64,000 bases of DNA from assembly GCA_037783545.1 (NCBI GenBank), contig JBBELK010000298.1, positions 4,340,001 through 4,404,000 of the forward strand, written 5' to 3'. A program made the position numbers and the translations under genes. This stretch comes from Henricia sp. BOLD:AAB3569. Taxonomy: Eukaryota; Echinodermata; Asteroidea; Spinulosida; Echinasteridae. Positions within the stretch are counted from its first letter, which is position 1. Each line of letters opens with the position of its first letter. The notes under the pieces are model-generated. The model was given only the letters and a program-made list of their open reading frames with translations, was not told the origin of the DNA and made no database searches. Shown piece after piece: positions 63,754-64,000 of this stretch.

Positions 63754-64000
63754 CTATTTCTTGGCTGGCTTTGACGATTTGGTCTTGGGCTTGGCTACCG
63801 ACTTCTTGACGACCGTCTTCTTGGCTGGCTTGGGTTTGACCGATTTCTTGGGACTCGTGGACTTGGTTTTCTTGTCAGAAGTCTTGGTCGCTTTGGATGT
63901 TTTCTTCGGTGTCGTCTTTGGTTTTGGCTTACGGGTTTTCCTGGACTTTTCCGCTGCCTTTGCCTTTTCCTTGTGTTCTGCTTTCTTGAGTCGTTCCCTC
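63754..64000 (-). CDS. H1: Linker histone H1, copy 47 (3' part only, cut by window edge)
   Basis: Codons 114-194 plus one base are present, covering the second half of the charged stretch and the Lys-rich tail. Consensus type (P169, T142) over the part seen. Hairpin 63711-63726. Whether the rest is intact cannot be known here. Confidence 0.92.
   Translation of the reverse strand, partial: RERLKKAEHKEKAKAAEKSRKTRKPKPKTTPKKTSKATKTSDKKTKSTSPKKSVKPKPAKKTVVKKSVAKPKTKSSKPAKK

Larger units (their letters stand above)
1..64000 (-). repeat. Tandem array of linker histone H1 gene units
   Basis: Forty-eight head-to-tail units fill the window, all in the same orientation. Most units are 1364 bp; the others are 1328, 1352-1355, 1363, 1365, 1366 or 1371 bp, each explained by a specific small indel. 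Units differ mainly by scattered substitutions, and long stretches are identical between copies. No unit is inverted and no foreign sequence interrupts the array. Neither array end lies in the window. Such sequence identity in genes and spacers alike is the usual mark of concerted evolution by unequal crossing-over and gene conversion. Confidence 0.98.

Noticed and set aside
1..64000. A CRISPR array or bacterial repeat region
   Set aside because: The repeat unit is 1.36 kb and contains a eukaryotic histone gene with a hairpin/U7 3' end; there is no short repeat-spacer pattern.
1..64000. Core histone genes, 5S rRNA, tRNA or U7 snRNA genes hidden in the spacers
   Set aside because: Spacers are short, fully read in the reference unit, and hold no matching fold, box A/B pair or histone-fold protein on either strand.

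Overview
The whole window is one head-to-tail tandem array of a single eukaryotic gene, a replication-dependent linker histone H1, always on the minus strand. I count 48 copies: a truncated, broken copy at the left edge (copy 0), 46 full-length copies (1-46), and a copy cut off by the right edge (47). Of the 46, 43 have an intact reading frame and 3 carry the same 7-nt frameshift. The basic unit is 1364 bp: a 585-bp intronless gene (194 aa) and a 779-bp spacer. Observed start-to-start distances run from 1328 to 1371 bp. No core histone gene (H2A, H2B, H3, H4), tRNA, rRNA, transposon or CRISPR array is visible.

Each gene carries a recognisable S-phase histone control set, read on the minus strand. 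Upstream lie an H1 box (AAACACA) about 135 nt before the ATG, a GAGA/G-rich stretch, an H4TF-2/HINFP-like CGTCCGC, a TATA element and an initiator-like TCATC. The ATG sits in a strong Kozak context. The canonical histone mRNA hairpin (GGCTCTTTTCAGAGCC) starts 28 nt beyond the stop codon. A U7-type downstream element (AAAAGAG) follows, and then two overlapping AATAAA hexamers. The protein has a very short N-terminal tail, a winged-helix globular domain ending in the GxGAxGxFKL signature, and a long Lys-rich tail with TPKK and SPKK motifs.

Layout: copies 0-15 (about 1-21,400) are the most homogeneous, with a two-unit alternation of a Pro/Leu variant at residue 169 over copies 2-8. Copies 15-33 mix two promoter/spacer subfamilies and include a five-unit offset duplication (copies 15 and 20). 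Copies 34-46 (46,000 to the right end) are the most divergent. They hold an in-frame 12-nt deletion, three copies of one frameshifted pseudogene allele, a near-perfect two-unit duplication (42-43 = 44-45), and loss of the H1 box in two promoters.

The organism is an invertebrate animal, judging from the H1 fold and the hairpin/U7 type of 3' end. H1-only tandem clusters separate from the core histones are known from mussels (Mytilus), so a bivalve or other lophotrochozoan is a reasonable but unproven guess. I see no new kind of biological system. The interest lies in how array homogenisation, pseudogene spread and selective damage to promoter and 3'-end signals play out copy by copy.

Notation: for a gene with stop-side coordinate L and start-side coordinate S, the hairpin is at L-43 to L-28, the U7 element at L-63 to L-55, the TATA at S+40 to S+44 and the H1 box at S+134 to S+140. 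Exceptions are stated.
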